From Membranipora membranacea (taxonomy: Eukaryota > Bryozoa > Gymnolaemata > Cheilostomatida > Membraniporidae), in the NCBI GenBank assembly GCA_914767715.1, contig OU612066.1, positions 2,301,001 to 2,365,000 of the forward strand: DNA of 64,000 bases. Reading direction: 5' to 3'. The notes beneath the pieces are model-generated. The model did not search any database and was not told the DNA's origin. It saw only the letters and a list, made by a program, of their open reading frames with translations. Positions 59,463 through 64,000 of this stretch are shown piece after piece. A program made the position numbers and the translations under genes. Within the stretch, counting starts at the first letter, position 1. Every line of letters starts with the position of its first letter.

Positions 59463-60394
59463 TTTTCTTTTAACAACTACTCCATTATAAACCCCATAGT
59501 TTCTGAGAGAGTCTCAATAAAATCTTATTTAATCTTATCTTCAATAACACTCTAATTTGCATCAAGAGGAGTCTTACTGAAGCTTGTGATGTGAGTCGAT
59601 GAAGCTTAGTACACTCTTCGGTAAGTGTAGAATGGTCTATTTGCTGGTAATTTGACTTTTATGATAGGATTTCACCATCAAAAAGTTTCCAAAAACCCTC
59701 TTGACAATGTCTAATGGTAGCCTGCTTTGTTCGGTAGGGACAAAGCTTGTCAACTCTTGGGAACGAGCTATCAAGAAAAGAGTTGTCGACCCTCCCCAAC
59801 CGAACTTAGCTTGTCAGGACAGGCTAGTCTAACGGTAGATGCTGTGATAAAACATCACAAAGAATTGCAAATTTTGCAGCTTTTACACAAGTTATAAGTT
59901 ATCCTCTCGTGTCAATGGAGAAGACAGCCCTGAAATGAGTGATTTGAAGCTCGATGAGTAGTCAATCCAGGGAGAATTCTCCCTGGTCTAGCCTTGTCTG
60001 CTGTGTGCTTGAAGGGAACTCAGTTATTATGAACCAAGATCTCTCCCTAAATCTGAAACACCAAATATAAAGACTAGAACCTTGCATCAGACCAAGGGAA
60101 AAATATTGTGATATCATTTATTTCAAACTTAACAATTATAAAACATGGCCCTTTGTTCTTATATCGATAAACAATGCAGTTCTCTTATGATGTTTGACAT
60201 TATCAACCATTACCATGAAAAGCAGCTACTAGGTTTGCACAAGAACTACAAAAGCACTACTGATAGAACCAAAAAATATAATTGTAACGCAAATCATGGA
60301 AAACAAGGAAAACAGTTTGTCTTTTATCAGAATCTTTTGATGATTTTTTTACCAGGTCGATGATAAAATCATCTAAGATTTGATATAGAGATCA
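59463..60394. other. Intergenic DNA with palindromes
   Basis: Holds a perfect 20-bp palindrome CCAGGGAGAATTCTCCCTGG at 59,967-59,986 and a looser foldback region at about 59,710-59,850 (CCGAAC/GTTCGG and TTGTC/GACAA blocks in both orientations). No exon is seen. Confidence 0.6.
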
Positions 60395-62153
60395 TTATTG
60401 GCGTTGTCTTCTCATGCGTGGTAGAGTACTGTTGGTGATTTGTGTCATGATAACAAGAGCTAATACATCAATACAGGCGATACACCCGTACCAGGCTGGC
60501 CCTGTTATATTCTTCACAGCCCAGTTAGATCTCATCGCCAGGTTAAACACTATAGTAACCAGCGTATAATTGAAGAGACCGTAGACTGAGTGATAGATTT
60601 TAGCCTGAGCTAGAGACACAAATCGTTTGATGATCGATGGATAGATAAGTACGACCCCAGCTAGTGCCTGAGCGCAGCATGATATGACAGTTATAAGCCC
60701 GAGTAAGCCATGCCAGCTGGTATAATGTGGCTTTCCTCGCTCCTCCTTACTCAGATAGATAGCTAACAGACCACCCAGAGAGCAGACGATCATGAGCAGC
60801 TGTAGAATCCAGTGAGATCTGACCTGTAGCTTCCTGTCGCCTCGTACTACAGAACTCTGCTGTGAGAACATCAGTATTGCTTCAGTCAAAAACAGCGAAA
60901 ACTGTAATACAAAACATACAGCTATCAGTAATAATGGTAGTGACAATGTAGAGCGAAGGAACACTGTAACGGGGAGCCGACTACTCTGTGATACCTCTCT
61001 ACACGTTCAAATATCAGAATGTGAAACCATGAGGGTTTGGAATTCCTGCATGATATGCATCATCTTCTCCGTTCGGTAATCTATATTCAGTTCCGTCTAT
61101 TAATTCTTTGATTAGTTGAACCCGCTTTACCAATGATAAATGGGTTGAATAAATCCCTTAATTGGCCACAGTTGCTGGCATAGCTGATATCTAATAACTT
61201 TTGATCTGGATAGTCAGTAATATGATACCAGAAGTTGCCCAGGACAAAAATGTGATCTTGATTGATGCATGAAGCGTGACAAAGATATAATTAGACACCC
61301 AATGGCAGGTTCGGCAGACATGAACATTTTGTTAGAACAAGTACTTTAGGATGTCATTTTCCAACCTAAGATATCCGACATAAATGATTACTCAGTAACC
61401 CGCTAATTATTCAGTTAGGTACAGTAATGCATCCCATAGGAATAAAAAGTCAAACACACTGTTCATTATCCAAAGTGGATTTTCCTGCTGTGCTGTTTCC
61501 TGTGCGAATCGACAAACCAATGACTTTCTATTAGCTATCATTACAGCAACATCAAGAGAGACATACCCCTATGTTGCACATTTTCTGACAGAAACAAGCC
61601 ACAATGGATTTGTCACACAAATGATGATATAAAATGTAGCCATCAAAGCTACAAACTATCCTTATTTTAAAACACGACTCAAAATTCAAATATATTTGAC
61701 CGAGTTCTCACAATAGGCATTACAGTGCCTACTCTCAAGTCCCAATATTGATAAAAAATAAGGTAGTATCCTATACAAAAATTAGTTATAATAACTTACC
61801 GCCAATGTCATGAGGAATGGGTGCCATGAGAAGTAATCTACAATGCGAAACAATTGATTAAGCAAAAGGTCAATCACATAACAGCGTATCACACTAAACA
61901 ATAAAGTGCCTGACTGACCCTGAAATTTGCAGTTTAAAAAGCTTATGAAGACAAAATGTACATCGGTGTGATAATCAGAGAGAGATGACAGTACAGACTT
62001 ACTAGCTCCAGGTACGCAGGAGTATACCATGAAAGTAGTAAATAAGAACACAGCCAGGTGAGCCACCATGGTGATAAGGAATGTTCTCTGATTAGAATAC
62101 GAGGTTAAATCCCTCTTCTTCTTATCCTCCTGGTTCTCAATTTCATCCAGCAT
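60395..62153 (-). CDS. CYB561D2: Cytochrome b561 domain-containing protein 2-like transmembrane reductase, three exons
   Basis: Exons 62,153-62,003, 61,837-61,800 and 60,901-60,395 join with matching phases and give 231 residues, close to human CYB561D2 (about 222). The fold is six membrane segments binding two b-type hemes. All four heme-ligand histidines are present: His56 (FSWHPF), His93 (RSHWIL), His127 (SWHGLLG) and His167 (IYHSVYG). TEAILMFS also matches the family. Such proteins pass electrons from cytosolic ascorbate across a membrane to monodehydroascorbate or ferric iron. Donors are GTAAGT (both) and acceptors TTGTAG and TATTACAG. Introns are 165 and 898 nt. The N-terminus is charged and short, without a signal peptide. 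No defect is seen, and it is one of the clearest host genes in the window. Confidence 0.93.
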
Positions 62154-62549
62154 TAGTCACTTCTGTCTGTGAATATAATACAGAAAAGAGTAGAGTGATA
62201 CACTAAATTTCATAATTCATAAAAGAGAATTTTCCATGTAAATAATGAAAAGCATCAACTGTTTACCCAGATTAACTACACAGAGTGGGCCTGGGTTCCT
62301 GTAATGGGCACTCAATTATCATCTACATCTCACATTGTGATTAGGATGCGGTTGATAGCCTAATGGAATACATTAGCTGGAAATTTTGTATACAGATGCA
62401 ACCAACCAAATTCGACTCACTCATTATTTATATAATTTTTGATACATTCAATCAAGGGTTGGCAGTCTGTGCAATGATGAGTGATGAGATGAAGATTTAG
62501 ACATTCAGGGTCCAGTGGATCGTCAGACACCACACTCTGAACACTGAGG
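62154..62549. other. 5' flank of the CYB561D2-like gene
   Basis: Contains the 5' UTR and presumably the promoter. No TATA box or factor site stands out. Confidence 0.3.
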
Positions 62550-62726
62550 CGCAGATGATGCCCCTCATCCAATTGGCGGCATCATCTGCGTCACAAATGG
62601 AATTCTAAATAGAGTGTTTGAGATTTCCTGGAGCATCTGATCTTGATGCTCCAGGAAATCTCAAACACTCTGTTTAAGAATTAAATTTATCAGCATTATA
62701 CTTGGAGTGACTCCAGGTATAATGCT
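62550..62726. repeat. Three consecutive hairpins
   Basis: Hairpin 1: 62,550-62,562 with 62,578-62,590 (CGCAGATGATGCC, perfect). Hairpin 2: 62,611-62,637 with 62,645-62,671, a perfect 27-bp stem and 7-nt loop; allowing one wobble and one bulge the stem extends to 62,601-62,682. Hairpin 3: 62,692-62,707 with 62,711-62,726, one G-T mismatch and a 3-nt loop. AAATAGAGTGTTT from hairpin 2 recurs at 62,743. This may be a compact foldback repeat or a small-RNA precursor. Confidence 0.85.
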
Positions 62727-63855
62727 AACAAATGGAAAATTTAAATAGAGTGTTTCCCTTGGTTACTCGAGCGGGGATCTAAATTTCAGAATTACCCCAC
62801 CAAGCGAAGGACCTGTGGCCAGTTAACATTCTAGCTAGGCGAAGTATACGATATATGGTTCCGACAAATGAGCCTGACACAGAGCTGGAACCTTAAACTA
62901 AAAGAAGTAAGTAATAGATAGTAAGTGAGTACTAACAAGGAGTAACAGCTGAGTACTCCTTGGTACTAAGTATGTATCATGTACCAAAACACAGACAAAC
63001 AGGTTGTTAGTTGACTTTAACACAGGCCCACTGCAGTCTGTGCAAGCCCATTGATTTAGTAGCCCAGGTCTCATCCAATGGGGGATTTGACATCATTGGA
63101 CTGTGACAAACTGCAGTGGGAGTGCCCTATCTATGATTTTCAAGTCAACAACAAAGTGAAAGTCAATAACAAAATAAATTGTGATTGTTTGTATTGGCAA
63201 AGAAGGTGAGTAAAAGTCCTTGAAAACCCCAGGTACCGATGTCAAACAGCCAAACACAGACCAAAACACATCTGCTCAAAGACGTGGCTGACACTTCAGT
63301 GATACCAGCATTCTACCTGGGTTTCAATACTGAATATAACTACCTTCCAGTCCTTGAAGAGTGATCTCTGGGAAGAACGATCTCTGGGAAGAACTTGTTA
63401 GCCACATAGCAGGGTAGAAGGGGCGTGGCTTGTTTGATTATGAGAGTAAAGACAACTCCCTATTTTCTATATATATATATATATTGACACAAATTAATGT
63501 AATGTAATTTCAGATGTTTCGATGTTCTTTCATCACAGATTTGATGGTTTCAATGTAGGTATTGTTGCAAAGCTTAGAATTGAGCTGTACATGGATTGGA
63601 CATCTATTTGGTTGTGCTAGCTTTAAAACCCTAAGCTAACAAGTTTATTTATTATTAACTTATTAAACAAAGCATCTTCTTTGTTTAACATCTAATATAC
63701 AACTAACAAAAAGGATGCAGACGAATGATTAAAATAGGCCAATAAAAAGAGCCTTTACAATAATGAAATACCAATCAAGTAATAGATAACATAAAGGACT
63801 TTCACTTTACAAAGTGAAACTACTAAAGGATAATAACAAAACTGTAATACATAAC
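62727..63855. other. Intergenic DNA; probable LTR in the last part
   Basis: Includes a tandem 18-bp repeat (GATCTCTGGGAAGAAC) at 63,364-63,398 and an (AT)n run at 63,466-63,483. The last few hundred bases up to 63,855 probably belong to the 3' LTR of the gypsy-like element, but its outer end cannot be placed without the other LTR. Confidence 0.4.
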
Positions 63856-64000
63856 ATTCTCCCACGCTATATAAAATTACATCAACAATGATTCTAAACA
63901 GTCATATCGTAGTCTTTAAGGAAAGTCGGGGGGCGGCGTTGTCTGCGTGGTCTTATCTGTTGAGCTGGTGTGGCCGCTGGCACCTCAGTAGATTCCTGAC
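63856..64000 (-). mobile_element. 3' end of a Ty3/gypsy-like LTR retrotransposon
   Basis: On the minus strand the window enters an ORF that ends at 63,894. Its tail is proline- and arginine-rich (RPRRQRRPPTFLKDYD), a usual C-terminus for gypsy-type Pol. Downstream of the stop comes a purine-rich tract (GTGGGAGAA, 63,857-63,865) directly before TGTTATG, as expected for a polypurine tract and LTR start at 63,856. Only the last 34 codons are inside the window. Confidence 0.55.

Overview
This 64 kb window is animal genomic DNA: AT-rich, with genes split by GT..AG introns and very dense transposon debris. I judge it to be an invertebrate. The gene content (F-type-lectin-like secreted proteins, CYB561D2, integrase-OTU genes, a DUF7869-like gene, BEL/Pao, gypsy, hAT and CR1/jockey-like elements) fits many marine invertebrates, and I cannot name the species. 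All splice models were read by eye from splice signals, reading phase and family resemblance.

Layout. 1-7.7 kb: fragments of non-LTR retrotransposons, a 14-bp tandem array and unassigned DNA. 7.7-9.3 kb: a non-autonomous hAT-type element with perfect 8-bp target-site duplications. 9.3-15.2 kb: an unrecognised ORF, two GGAC-rich blocks and an RT scrap. 16.3-19.0 kb (minus): a multi-exon, decayed DUF7869-like gene, next to a BEL/Pao reverse-transcriptase fragment. 20.2-22.6 kb: three families of tandem repeats and a tRNA-derived SINE. 23.6-25.6 kb (minus): a broken gene for a single-pass membrane protein. 28.3-30.1 kb: a large foldback element with GC-rich internal repeats. 32.6-34.9 kb (plus) and 44.8-47.4 kb (minus): an inverted duplication carrying two apparently intact four-exon genes for secreted PAN-like plus F-type-lectin-like proteins. 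Between them, a duplicated repeat carries a 404-bp MITE in one copy and an empty site in the other.

47,524-55,831 is the most interesting part. It is an 8.3-kb DNA transposon with ~390-bp terminal inverted repeats, TGT...ACA ends and 5-bp target-site duplications (AATCT). Its minus strand encodes a retroviral-type integrase joined to an OTU cysteine-protease domain. Downstream exons encode an F-box protein, and their phases fit a single integrase-OTU-F-box polypeptide. This copy is dead: it has an in-frame stop and a deletion/frameshift in the integrase core. A 5'-truncated non-LTR retrotransposon is nested inside it, and a near-identical partial copy of that element lies at 708-1,113.

56.3-59.5 kb holds two decayed non-LTR elements meeting tail to tail; the plus-strand one is split by a block of tRNA-like modules and an AT-rich array. 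60.4-62.2 kb (minus) is an intact three-exon cytochrome b561 domain gene (CYB561D2-like). Upstream of it lie three consecutive hairpins, one with a perfect 27-bp stem core. The right edge enters the 3' end of a Ty3/gypsy-like element.
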